A program made the position numbers and the translations under genes. Shown piece after piece: positions 36,176 through 44,156 of a DNA stretch of 60,421 bases (position 1 is the stretch's first letter; each line of letters starts with the position of its first letter). Under the pieces are notes generated by a model, which ran no database searches, was not told where the DNA came from, and saw only the letters and a program-made list of their open reading frames with translations. This stretch comes from CAWCOU01 sp963797335 (GTDB lineage: Bacteria; Pseudomonadota; Gammaproteobacteria; JAURND01), in contig CAWCOU010000005.1 in the NCBI GenBank assembly GCA_963797335.1, forward strand, positions 1 to 60,421, given 5' to 3'.

Positions 36176-37729
36176 CTATTTTCGGCTGTTGTTCTGTTGT
36201 GTCGTATTATCCAAATCAATTGAGGAGTCGGTAGAAGCTTCTTCAGGTGCGGGTGGTGTTTCCGTAAATGTCTCAGATAGGTTACTTGTTGAGAACGCAG
36301 AGTGGTATGACTGGCCAGCCATGCCAAGCATTACGATGATTGCGAGGTTGAAGTCTTGTGGCCTGGCAGTTAAATAGTAGGCATATAACGCTTCCATAAA
36401 AACAGAAGAATTTTGAATAATCGGGTTTCGGGTTGCTCTCCTTCTAGCTCGATTGGATGATTCCACAACCGCCTGCGAGCTTGTAAAAAAAGAACTTGAA
36501 GATGATGCAGGGCTTCGTTCAACAAGTGGGTAAGTAGAAGACGCAGGGTCATTGCTGGAGGATGTCGAAGAAAACCTATCTTCCTTACTTTCTGTGGAAG
36601 GCGCCGTAAACCTACCCATGGTAGAGCTTGAGGAGGAAGATGATGATGAGGAACTGCTATAAGATGTGCGTGATGATAAAAAACTGAGTACAGAAGCCAC
36701 TGGATAAAGCATTGCAAGGCTACTGCTATCAGCTGTATGTGATGATGAAAGGCCGAATCCAGAAAGTCCAGAAAATACTTGATAAAGCATTTCAAGGCCA
36801 CTGCGTAATGTAGAAGAAACCTTAGCTTCCTTACGTTCTGTGGAACGTCCTCTCCAGCTAAAATCCCAGGTGTCGTCGCCGTAACTTGTGTGTGTCGAGA
36901 ATGGCGAGGAACTGCTATGGACAAAGCTCGATGATAAAGAACTTGATTTGACTTCAGCATCGAGGGGAAAGCTCAGTAGTGAATTAAAATCCAACTCCGC
37001 AATACCATTTAGCTCCGCATGTGCAAACGTTGGGTGGTATCCGAAAACATTTGTTGAAAAAGGCATGTCAAACAACCCAGATCCGAGCGAAGAGAAGATT
37101 ACTTCCGGCAAAGCTTTCGCCTCCCCCGGTTCTTTTAAAAATTGCAAAGGCCTTTCAGGGGTTGAGTTATCTGCCGCAAACCTTTGGAACTGTTCCACAT
37201 CTCTGGGATGAAAAATCTCTCTGTTATAAGGATTTATCAATACCATGCTACCGTCTTTCGGATCAAACTTAAGTGGTTGTCGTTCATGGTTCTTGATTAG
37301 AAACTCTATGTTAAAAAACCTCCCATCAGAACAACCTACACGCAAATCAGCCGGGATAGTATCTAAGGTTGCTAAGTCCTCATCGGATGTCGGCTTAAAT
37401 TCAGCTAAAGCAATCAACGCAAAATAAGCTGCCTCATACAAAGAAATATTGTTTTTTATGATGTTCTTATTGGCCGGATTCTTTATAATTTGTGATAAAA
37501 TTTTGCGTGGCTCTTCCACCTTTGCCTTTTCTAGATTCTCTTTTTCCTTAAATTTTTCATCACAAAAAGAGTTCAATGCCTCTAGAACAGTTGAGATTTC
37601 CGTTCTATCCTGAAATCCCGTTAGGTTCTGTATGGCTTCGGCCAAGCTGGGTTTAATAATGGCTTTTGTGGATGGTATTGGAGAAGTAGGTTGCAAAGTT
37701 AAGTTTTCTGTTGTTTTTTGCATAGACAT
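36176..37729 (-). CDS. Unknown Ser-rich repetitive protein, effector-like
   Basis: I do not recognise this 517-residue protein. The first 215 residues look folded and mostly helical. A segment around 125-190 (IPADLRVGCSDGRFFNIEFLI ... INPYNREIFHPRDVEQFQRF) loosely resembles the end of a U-box-like fold, a weak impression only. Residues about 260-440 are Ser-rich with a run of twelve or more Ser in mixed codons and contain imperfect internal repeats (LEMLYQVFSGLSGF / LAMLYPVASVLSFL; STERKEAKVSSTL / STESKEDRFSST). A hydrophobic stretch near 465 (FNLAIIVMLGMAG) precedes an acidic tail (ETPPAPEEASTDSSIDLD). AGGGGTAC precedes the ATG. Composition and acidic C-terminus suit a type IV effector. Confidence 0.6.
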   Translation of the reverse strand: MSMQKTTENLTLQPTSPIPSTKAIIKPSLAEAIQNLTGFQDRTEISTVLEALNSFCDEKFKEKENLEKAKVEEPRKILSQIIKNPANKNIIKNNISLYEAAYFALIALAEFKPTSDEDLATLDTIPADLRVGCSDGRFFNIEFLIKNHERQPLKFDPKDGSMVLINPYNREIFHPRDVEQFQRFAADNSTPERPLQFLKEPGEAKALPEVIFSSLGSGLFDMPFSTNVFGYHPTFAHAELNGIAELDFNSLLSFPLDAEVKSSSLSSSFVHSSSSPFSTHTSYGDDTWDFSWRGRSTERKEAKVSSTLRSGLEMLYQVFSGLSGFGLSSSHTADSSSLAMLYPVASVLSFLSSRTSYSSSSSSSSSSSSTMGRFTAPSTESKEDRFSSTSSSNDPASSTYPLVERSPASSSSSFFTSSQAVVESSNRARRRATRNPIIQNSSVFMEALYAYYLTARPQDFNLAIIVMLGMAGQSYHSAFSTSNLSETFTETPPAPEEASTDSSIDLDNTTQQNNSRK

Positions 37730-37819
37730 ATCATGTACCCCTGTTTTATTAGTATGACCTCATTCCGCTACATTGGACGTAAGTTTATACAACATTACTA
37801 AGCTGCTGCAACAAAAAGA

Positions 37820-38653
37820 TCAAGTATTTTCAAGACGTGCTTCTTTGCCTCGGCGTAATTCTTCTCGGCTACTTAAATAATCAAGTTTGAACTCAATGTT
37901 ATTTCGCAAATCCCATAAGGTAAACTCAGTCTCGGAGGTCGCCTTACAAGTTCGTAATTCTACGCCCTTTAATTTCCCTGAAAATTTATCAACTAATTGT
38001 CGTGCCATTTGGGTGACAATTTCTTCAAAACTGGGGTTATCTATAGAATAAACAATTTGAAGTTCCACTTCATAAGGCTCTTCTTCATTTAATTCGGAAT
38101 TAGGGTCAAATTTCATCCAGTATCCGACTATATCAGAGGTGTATCTTTTCCCTTGTTTGATAAGAAAGTCAAATATTGGATCAATACGACTTACTAAGCT
38201 ATTCGGAAGTGCATGTCGCTTATAACGTGAAGATAACCAACTTTGTAAAATATTTTCTCCAGAGATATCCAAAACATAATTATCATCTGGGGCATAAGGG
38301 AATAATTTTTCTTTCGTAATAAAATATTTTGTGGGGGTTATTTGTAGGGTTGACGCATTATTATTATATAAAATAGGTAAATGTAAGATCCGAGGATTTT
38401 TACCAAAAGTGCATTGACCATCCTCTTTTTCTATCCGATTACAAGAAACGAATTCTATAACCGGTTCTTTAATTATATCATCTTGTGCAATGTCACAACT
38501 ATGTGAAATAGCCATTGCTACTTGCGCGTGATTTTGGGAAAGACCTAATGCTGATAATCCTTGCGGATTGGAAAGTAAGCTTCCCTGACGCCATTTTGTG
38601 TTTCTTGACCAGGGACATTGATCAATCTCGATGAAAAGGATTAGAATAGTCAC
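37820..38653 (-). CDS. Unknown protein with SHSCDI motif, third gene of a TIGR04255 cassette
   Basis: This is a protein of about 278 residues with no domain I can name. It has an ISHSCDI motif near residue 50, followed by EFVSCNRIEK and NPRILHLPI. I recall similar (S/T)(Q/H)xCD(I/L) motifs in unknown proteins near defence genes, at low certainty. The second half is more charged (SELNEEEPYEVELQIVYS). The start is uncertain: GTG at 38653 (VTILILFIEID) is given, and an ATG at 38692 would lengthen the overlap with the HTH gene. Overlapping frames show it belongs to the three-gene operon 37820-40005. Confidence 0.55.
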   Translation of the reverse strand: MTILILFIEIDQCPWSRNTKWRQGSLLSNPQGLSALGLSQNHAQVAMAISHSCDIAQDDIIKEPVIEFVSCNRIEKEDGQCTFGKNPRILHLPILYNNNASTLQITPTKYFITKEKLFPYAPDDNYVLDISGENILQSWLSSRYKRHALPNSLVSRIDPIFDFLIKQGKRYTSDIVGYWMKFDPNSELNEEEPYEVELQIVYSIDNPSFEEIVTQMARQLVDKFSGKLKGVELRTCKATSETEFTLWDLRNNIEFKLDYLSSREELRRGKEARLENT

Positions 38654-39218
38654 TTGCGGCTTGTTTTGAGGAACGCCGAGGCGGTTTATCATCTTTATGT
38701 ATTTTGCGATTCAGTGCTTCTTTTTCAGCTATTGATTTTAAAAAAGGGAAGTACTCTTTTAAATCTTCATTAGCTCGAAGCTTGTCTAATATTGAATAAC
38801 CACCTTCAAAAATAGGTCTTCGTATTATCGTATCCATACGAGGTATATTGAATTGTTTTAACTCAGCTGCAATAAAAAAAAGTTTCTTGATGTGCAATAT
38901 AGAATCAATTTTAGGGCCTTGTCCTTCAAGCCAGGCATAGATAGTAGGCCTAGTCACGCCTAAAATCACCGCAAGATCAGACGTGTTTAAGCCAAATATG
39001 TCACGAATGAGAATTATCTGGTCAACTACTGAAAATTTATCGATATCTGCATGTGAAGTCTCAATAATTTCTAAAGCCGGCATATATGGGGTAAATTTCG
39101 ATATATTACCATCCGTTAGCATCCCACCCGTGCCAACAATTTCGAAAGCTAAAAGAAACGTAAACAATGCTCGCGAAGTTTTTTTATTTTCGTTATATAT
39201 GGGCCAGGTTGTGATCAT
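38622..39218 (-). CDS. HTH (Xre-like) protein, middle gene of the TIGR04255 cassette
   Basis: The protein is 198 residues with a central helix-turn-helix (about 83-104: LNTSDLAVILGVTRPTIYAWLEG), so it probably binds DNA. The N-terminal part contains a hydrophobic FLLAFEIVGTGG stretch; the C-terminal 60 residues are basic and polar. The ATG at 39218 lies five bases after the previous stop; an ATG at 39245, overlapping the previous gene, is also possible. It overlaps the downstream gene. It may regulate its own operon through direct repeats at 40047-40067. Confidence 0.7.
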   Translation of the reverse strand: MITTWPIYNENKKTSRALFTFLLAFEIVGTGGMLTDGNISKFTPYMPALEIIETSHADIDKFSVVDQIILIRDIFGLNTSDLAVILGVTRPTIYAWLEGQGPKIDSILHIKKLFFIAAELKQFNIPRMDTIIRRPIFEGGYSILDKLRANEDLKEYFPFLKSIAEKEALNRKIHKDDKPPRRSSKQAASDYSNPFHRD

Positions 39219-39222
39219 GCTT

Positions 39223-40005
39223 TTATTTCCAATCTTTAAGTGCATCTTCAGTTACTGAAGCATGGAAGGCTTTACTTAAAATCTTATTTGACTGTAGTAA
39301 TTGTAATTCAATTGGGTTAATGTCAAAATTCAATCTTTGAGACTTGAAATAATCCATATCTAACACGGCCACTTTACCATTTAGGTTAGAAAATTTGTGA
39401 GGCAACTCAAGTTGCAATGGTTGCAGGTCTGGTGGTAATGCAAGCTGATCATAAAGCATCATTATTCTAGCTACAAGGCTTCCATCTTCGATTGTTGTTA
39501 ATGTTTCAATGAAATTTTTGGTCAGAGACCCTCCCAGGAGTGAGGAGAATCCAAATAAAGATGGGTTTAGATATTTTTCAATTTTATTGTTTTTATTTTC
39601 AGTAATTGCATTTAAATAGCGTAGACCTATGTTTTCTATATATGAAAGATCTACTATTTCATGAAGCAATTCTAACCCATCGATTAATTTACTAGAAAAA
39701 TCTTTGAATATAGTGTAAGTCGTAGTGTGGAAAATTAGAGCATCGGTAAATAGCAAATATCCCTCGGTACGATTCGTGTTACTAAAGCTCCAGCGGATTT
39801 TCTGTTGTTGGGTCATCTCTGCTTTAGGATTATTAAGATTCAAAGCAAAAGAAATTAAATTGTCTGTTCTGTAATCAGGGTACCCCCGACGGCGCAGGGA
39901 ATCTTGTAAGGTTTTTTGAACATAATCGCCCATTTGCTGAATAGGATTGAACTTTATTTGAGCAATTGTATAAAAAACAGGAGCTGACGTTAGTTTTGCA
40001 CTCAT
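39223..40005 (-). CDS. TIGR04255 family protein
   Basis: The protein is 260 residues. The pattern matches the sporadic TIGR04255 family: an N-terminal PVFYTIAQIKFNPI strand, a central YTIFKDFSSKLIDGL and YIENIGLRYLNAI segment, and a C-terminal beta-rich part with LDMDYF. The family has no established function and is found patchily, often with small partner genes. It is the first gene of an operon with the HTH protein and the SHSCDI protein. Base use is AT-rich. Confidence 0.75.
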   Translation of the reverse strand: MSAKLTSAPVFYTIAQIKFNPIQQMGDYVQKTLQDSLRRRGYPDYRTDNLISFALNLNNPKAEMTQQQKIRWSFSNTNRTEGYLLFTDALIFHTTTYTIFKDFSSKLIDGLELLHEIVDLSYIENIGLRYLNAITENKNNKIEKYLNPSLFGFSSLLGGSLTKNFIETLTTIEDGSLVARIMMLYDQLALPPDLQPLQLELPHKFSNLNGKVAVLDMDYFKSQRLNFDINPIELQLLQSNKILSKAFHASVTEDALKDWK

Positions 40006-40046
40006 TGAGATAGTCTCATTTATTGAAATGATACGCCTAACTCTAT

Positions 40047-40067
40047 TTTACACTTAACTTTACACTT
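40047..40067 (-). promoter_or_regulatory. Direct repeats upstream of the TIGR04255 operon
   Basis: Two copies of AAGTGTAAA (minus strand) lie 12 bp apart, about 42-62 bases upstream of the first gene. Spacing near one helical turn fits a dimeric regulator such as the HTH protein of the operon. Confidence 0.4.
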
Positions 40068-40425
40068 TGCAATACCAATGAGGCGACGCGACAACTTCAG
40101 GGGGTGCCTCATTAAAAAATAGATGAAAAGTTAAAAAAATGTGTATTTTCAATGTTTTAGTTAATAACGAGGAGCTTGAAATGCACAAAGAATAGGTTGG
40201 TTTTATTGATTTTTTGCAAACAACCCCCAGCCATCGCTTAAACAGGAAAAAATTATATCTCCGTCTATGCATTAACTAGCGCTTTTGCAAGCGAAATCAG
40301 CTGGTTTTGGGGAAATGAAAAGTAGATGTAAAATCAAACGAAATCACGACAATTCCTGAGCTGTTAGACATTTTAGATCTAAAGGGAACTATTTTTACCA
40401 TGGGTTCGTCTCAAAAAATCAAAAA

Positions 40426-40507
40426 TTGACTTGTACCGTAAAAATACGGTATACACCGCTCGTGCTTGAAGATACGATCATGGCTTTGGTAATGAGCGGT
40501 ATATACC
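40426..40507 (+). promoter_or_regulatory. Promoter-like segment with nested hairpins, no gene downstream
   Basis: TTGACT (40426-40431), 18 bp and TATACA (40450-40455) form a sigma70-like promoter on the plus strand. A hairpin TACCGTA/TACGGTA (40434-40451) sits in the spacer. A 16-bp imperfect inverted repeat (40448-40463 with 40492-40507, 14 of 16 matching) overlaps the -10. No plus-strand reading frame follows, so it may drive a short RNA, or it may be a mobile-element remnant. Confidence 0.35.
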
Positions 40508-40555
40508 TGTAAGCTTTTGTCATGTCATTACCTATAGGAGACTTTATTACCGAAT

Positions 40556-40581
40556 GGTGGGCACGCTTCGCTTTGCCCACC
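40556..40581. repeat. Single REP-like palindrome
   Basis: GGTGGGCA/TGCCCACC with inner CGCTTCGCTT is the same sequence as the first unit of the cluster at 34688-34711. Confidence 0.8.
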
Positions 40582-40758
40582 CTGCTCATTCATGACCAAA
40601 AATAAGGACAAAACGAAACATTCTCGCCTGTAACAGTACCCATTTTTCCGGTAGGGTTGGTAAAGCGATCAGCAAAAGTAATTTGATCTGACAGTTTATA
40701 ATTTATCGGGTATATTGACTGTCAGACCAAGTTTGAAGTTTTACAAGCCACAGACTAC

Positions 40759-41730
40759 TTATTTTGAGAGTAGAAAATCCTTATAGTTTTTTATTTTTTT
40801 GAGATGCAAGGGAGATTCGTTCTCGTTAAGAACACAATAATATATTTTTTTATCTTTCAGTTTTTTCGCTGGATAAAAATGCCATTCTTTAAGATCAGGG
40901 ACAACGGAATCTTCATTGGAAAATAAAGTTATTTTTTCTTTATTTTTCAAGGATTCCAAAAGATCATTTGAGGCATTATCGCCCTCAGCTAATTCATAGT
41001 ATGTACGCATGTCTTCTTCAGTTCTAACAATTAACCAAATAGGTTTTCCCAAGCTATCTACCATTAAGAAACTACCGGAATCATCTAGCAAGTAGAATTC
41101 GATAATATTATTCTCATCGGCTATTTGATTAAACATAGAGATAAAATCGGAATCTTGTAATGGATGATCCTTCCGGGCTTTTAGGTAATCTAAAATGCCC
41201 GCAAAAGTTTGGGTGTAAAAGTTTAGCGTTAGCTCTCGTATGTAAGAGATAAGCTTCTCGTCATAATTGGCTTCACTTTTTGGTATAAAACGATCAATTT
41301 CATTATTGTTAAAAGCGGCGATTGCCGTTTCATGATTCGCTTCACCGGTAAACATAATAATTTTTATGTTAGGTATATTTTCTTTAAGTAATCTAGCTAG
41401 TTCTAGACCATTCATTTCTGGCATTTCAAAATCGATAATGGCAAGCACAGACGGAGAAAAGCGTTCGTCATTATAAATTTCTTTATAAACATCTGAAATT
41501 TTCAGACCTACGGATATTTCTGTAAAATCTTCATACGATATATTTAGGTATTTATTTTGGTATAATTTCTTATGATCTTGTATTAATGCGTTTTTACCTT
41601 CAATAGCAGATGCAAAAGAATTACACCTGAAATATTTGGACAAGACGAAGGTAAGATTGTCTAATAAAATTGAATCATCATCAATAATTGTTACTGTAGT
41701 TGGATGGTATAGAATGGATAAATTTTTCAT
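40759..41730 (-). CDS. Response regulator, LqsR-like
   Basis: The 323-residue protein has an N-terminal receiver domain with the acidic pair DDD at 17-19, phospho-acceptor Asp100 (IIDFEMPEMNG), Thr in MFTGEA and Lys in FIPKSE. About 45 residues are inserted before the phospho-Asp compared with CheY; I recall a similar late Asp (108) in Legionella LqsR. The C-terminal 170 residues are not a known DNA-binding domain: LNFYTQTFAGILDYLKARK, then FYLLDDSGSFLMVDSLGKPIWLIV, which looks like a small PAS- or sensor-like fold. Output is therefore unclear. AAGGAATT precedes the ATG; it follows its kinase by 25 bases. Confidence 0.8.
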   Translation of the reverse strand: MKNLSILYHPTTVTIIDDDSILLDNLTFVLSKYFRCNSFASAIEGKNALIQDHKKLYQNKYLNISYEDFTEISVGLKISDVYKEIYNDERFSPSVLAIIDFEMPEMNGLELARLLKENIPNIKIIMFTGEANHETAIAAFNNNEIDRFIPKSEANYDEKLISYIRELTLNFYTQTFAGILDYLKARKDHPLQDSDFISMFNQIADENNIIEFYLLDDSGSFLMVDSLGKPIWLIVRTEEDMRTYYELAEGDNASNDLLESLKNKEKITLFSNEDSVVPDLKEWHFYPAKKLKDKKIYYCVLNENESPLHLKKIKNYKDFLLSK

Positions 41731-41755
41731 TGGTAATTCCTTTTAATTAAATTCG

Positions 41756-43018
41756 CTAAGCGTTAGTCTGCTCAGCGGGAATGGGAAAGGTCAAAGTGAA
41801 TTCAGTATATTCTCCGTAAACAGACTTACACGTAATGTCTCCTCCAATAGCCTGCATTGTTTTTTTACAAAACGACAAGCCAATTCCAGTCCCTTTGTTA
41901 GTCCCATAGGTAAAAAAGTCATCAAATATCTTCGGCATATGTTTTTTTGAAATACCCACGGCTGTATCCTTAAAGTGGATCTCATTTCCTTTTTGTCCAA
42001 GTTCGGTCCAAATAATAATCTTTCCTTTTCTGGCTTTTTGAATAAAGTATATAGAGTTTTTAAATAAATTAAAAAATATATGCAAAATTAGCATTTCTTC
42101 GGCATAAAACTTAAAGTCTTTATGGCCAAGTACCTCAATTACTGGTTGTGGATTAACAAAAGTATACTGAGAAATCGCTTTTTGAATACACTCTCTGGCG
42201 GAACACGCTTCAAAACGAATGGCTTCTACATTACGATTTTTAATATTAGAAAGCAATATATCAATGACCATATTCGACTGGTCCACTTTTTTCTCAATAC
42301 TATCCACAACCTGAGCCAAAAGTTTTATTTGCTCTTCAGATATGGTTTCTACTTGTAGTTGATTGTTAACGGCTTTTTTATAGGCATCAATTAGATCAGG
42401 AATTAATTGCTTAAATCCTTTTGCCGCTGCTTTTATAGCAGCTAGTGGTGTCCGCAATTCATGAGCAATAGTAGCTGTTACCATAGTCATGCCTTTGAGC
42501 TGGTGCTCTACTCCCTGTGTTTTTGCTTTCGACTCAGCCGCTTCTAAAAGAGCTATTCTTTCATGCTCTTCGGCGAGTTTTAGGTCGGTAATATCTATTG
42601 ATATACCAACAACTCCTATGACTTCATTTTTATTATCGAACAGAGGCATACGGGTGGAAAGGTAATGAACAATTTTGCCATTTTCATCATAGAATGATGG
42701 TTCTTCAACGTTTACTTTAGGTTTGCCTGTTGCAATTACTTGCATATCGTCGTGCTTGAATGACTGTACTTGTTCTTCAGTCCAGTTCGCTATTCTCCCC
42801 ATTTCCTCGTAGGTAATACCTATAAAGTCTTCTAGTTTTTCGAGGCCAACGAATTTTAGAACGTTATTGTTACAACCCTGAGTTATGCAGTTTTTATCAA
42901 GCCAATACACGTTATTAGGCATGTGACTGATGAGGTTCACATAATATTCATGTATAGCCTTAATATCGCTGGGATTATCTGGGTTAGTTGTGTGGGAAAG
43001 ATAAATATTTTTGTCCAT
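41756..43018 (-). CDS. PAS sensor histidine kinase, LqsS/CqsS-like
   Basis: The 420-residue kinase has no membrane helices, so it should sense a cytoplasmic signal. A PAS/PAC domain (about 25-145: LISHMPNNVYWLDKNC ... GVVGISIDITDLK) is followed by a short coiled linker, the H-box IAHELRTPLAAIKAAAKG (His near 186), an N-box FFNLFKNSI, a G1 box altered to DTAVGI from the usual DTGxGI, and G2 TNKGTGIGLSFCK. The H-box style recalls LqsS/CqsS autoinducer kinases. I use the ATG at 43018; a TTG at 43036 is in frame. The response regulator follows, forming an operon divergent from the GNAT/NRPS genes. Confidence 0.85.
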   Translation of the reverse strand: MDKNIYLSHTTNPDNPSDIKAIHEYYVNLISHMPNNVYWLDKNCITQGCNNNVLKFVGLEKLEDFIGITYEEMGRIANWTEEQVQSFKHDDMQVIATGKPKVNVEEPSFYDENGKIVHYLSTRMPLFDNKNEVIGVVGISIDITDLKLAEEHERIALLEAAESKAKTQGVEHQLKGMTMVTATIAHELRTPLAAIKAAAKGFKQLIPDLIDAYKKAVNNQLQVETISEEQIKLLAQVVDSIEKKVDQSNMVIDILLSNIKNRNVEAIRFEACSARECIQKAISQYTFVNPQPVIEVLGHKDFKFYAEEMLILHIFFNLFKNSIYFIQKARKGKIIIWTELGQKGNEIHFKDTAVGISKKHMPKIFDDFFTYGTNKGTGIGLSFCKKTMQAIGGDITCKSVYGEYTEFTLTFPIPAEQTNA

Positions 43019-43162
43019 ATTTGCCCATAAAATCAATATATTTATATAAAATTAGTGAATTATAATAATTTTCACCCTTGTTGTGTGAGATATATAGCTA
43101 TTTTAGCCTATTTGCTTAATGTTAACTTAAAAAAATAACAGTATTCAAATACTTGGGCCAAA

Positions 43163-43179
43163 TGTACTTATAAAGTACA
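43163..43179. promoter_or_regulatory. Palindrome between kinase and GNAT genes
   Basis: TGTACTT-ATA-AAGTACA is a perfect 7+7 palindrome in the 258-bp divergent region, a plausible operator. TATAAT (43246-43251) lies 26 bases before the GNAT start and is a candidate -10, but I see no clear -35. Confidence 0.45.
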
Positions 43180-43276
43180 ATAGTCTCATAAGAAAAAATA
43201 CTTCAATCTATAAGAAGTGGGGATTAGCTTATCATTTAACTTCCATATAATAAAACTCTTAATATTTAGGTAAAGT

Positions 43277-44119
43277 ATGCAAGAAAAAATTGCAATAAGA
43301 ACCGTTCAGAATGAATCAGAGGTAGAGCTTATTTTAAGTTGGGCGGAAGCAGAGAAATGGAATCCTGGAAAATATGACTATAAACCCTACTTTGAAATGG
43401 ATAAAAAGGGCTATTTATTATTGTTAGTTGATGAAAAGCCTGTCGGCTCTATATCACTTGTAAAATATTCTAATGAATTTAGTTTCATAGGGCTGTTTAT
43501 TGTTTTACCAGAATATAGGTCACGTGGTTTAGGCAAGGTGCTTTGGGAAGCTGCCATGCTTAATTTAGAAAAATTCCCTACTATAGGCCTATATTCCGTT
43601 CCGCAGCAGGTCTCACGTTATTCTACCTCTGGGTTTGTAGAAGCCTATAAGAATAAGCGTCGTAGTGCACAGGCGCCCGAAAAACCAGAAGAGATATCAT
43701 ATTTGATGGATGCAAAAAAAAATCCTAACCGTATGTTTAGTGCATTATGTCGATATGATAAAGAAGTGTTTACTCATAACAGAGAAAAGCTTCTTAATAG
43801 TATGTTAAAAATGCCACAAACATTTGCATTCGTTTCTTTTAACAAAAACGACAGAGTAAATGGTTATGGCATCGTGCGTCCTTGTATGGAAGGGTTTCGC
43901 ATTGGTCCGTTGTATGCGGATGATTGTGAAAGTGCGAAAACACTTTTTAGAATATTATTGTCTAGAATTCCAGGAAAATCTTTTATTCTAGATATGCCTG
44001 AGAATAACACATTTAGCGATTTATTTGCTGAATATTTTAAATTACAGCATGTCTCACAAGCAGACACAGTTGCAATGATTAAAGGCGAAGAGCCAAAGGA
44101 AATAAAAAAGGAACAGTAG
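43277..44119 (+). CDS. Tandem GNAT N-acetyltransferase (YitH-like)
   Basis: This 280-residue acyltransferase has an N-terminal GNAT domain with the acetyl-CoA loop VLPEYRSRGLGKVLW, and a second, GNAT-like C-terminal domain of the Acetyltransf_18 type (RVNGYGIVRPCMEGFRIGPLYADDCESAKTLF). It should transfer an acyl group from CoA to an amine. It lies 37 bases before the A-T-TE synthetase on the same strand, so the two are probably one operon and the synthetase product is its likely substrate (inference). Confidence 0.85.
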   Translation: MQEKIAIRTVQNESEVELILSWAEAEKWNPGKYDYKPYFEMDKKGYLLLLVDEKPVGSISLVKYSNEFSFIGLFIVLPEYRSRGLGKVLWEAAMLNLEKFPTIGLYSVPQQVSRYSTSGFVEAYKNKRRSAQAPEKPEEISYLMDAKKNPNRMFSALCRYDKEVFTHNREKLLNSMLKMPQTFAFVSFNKNDRVNGYGIVRPCMEGFRIGPLYADDCESAKTLFRILLSRIPGKSFILDMPENNTFSDLFAEYFKLQHVSQADTVAMIKGEEPKEIKKEQ

Positions 44120-44156
44120 ATGCTACGGATTGGGTTCTTTAGAGTTGGGGTGAGTT

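Larger units (their letters stand above)
40006..40758. other. 753-bp intergenic region
   Basis: No convincing gene; a 70-codon frame at 40060-40272 has a composition unlike a real protein. The region holds direct repeats at 40047-40067, a promoter-like hairpin segment at 40426-40507, and one REP-like palindrome (GGTGGGCA/TGCCCACC, 40556-40581). Confidence 0.5.

Noticed and set aside
36370..36960. 196-codon frame inside the Ser-rich gene
   Set aside because: A shadow frame caused by the repetitive Ser codons; the 517-residue frame has the ribosome site and sensible start.
40060..40272. 70-codon minus-strand frame in the 753-bp gap
   Set aside because: Composition is unlike a protein, no ribosome site, and it would lie between promoter elements of the TIGR04255 operon.
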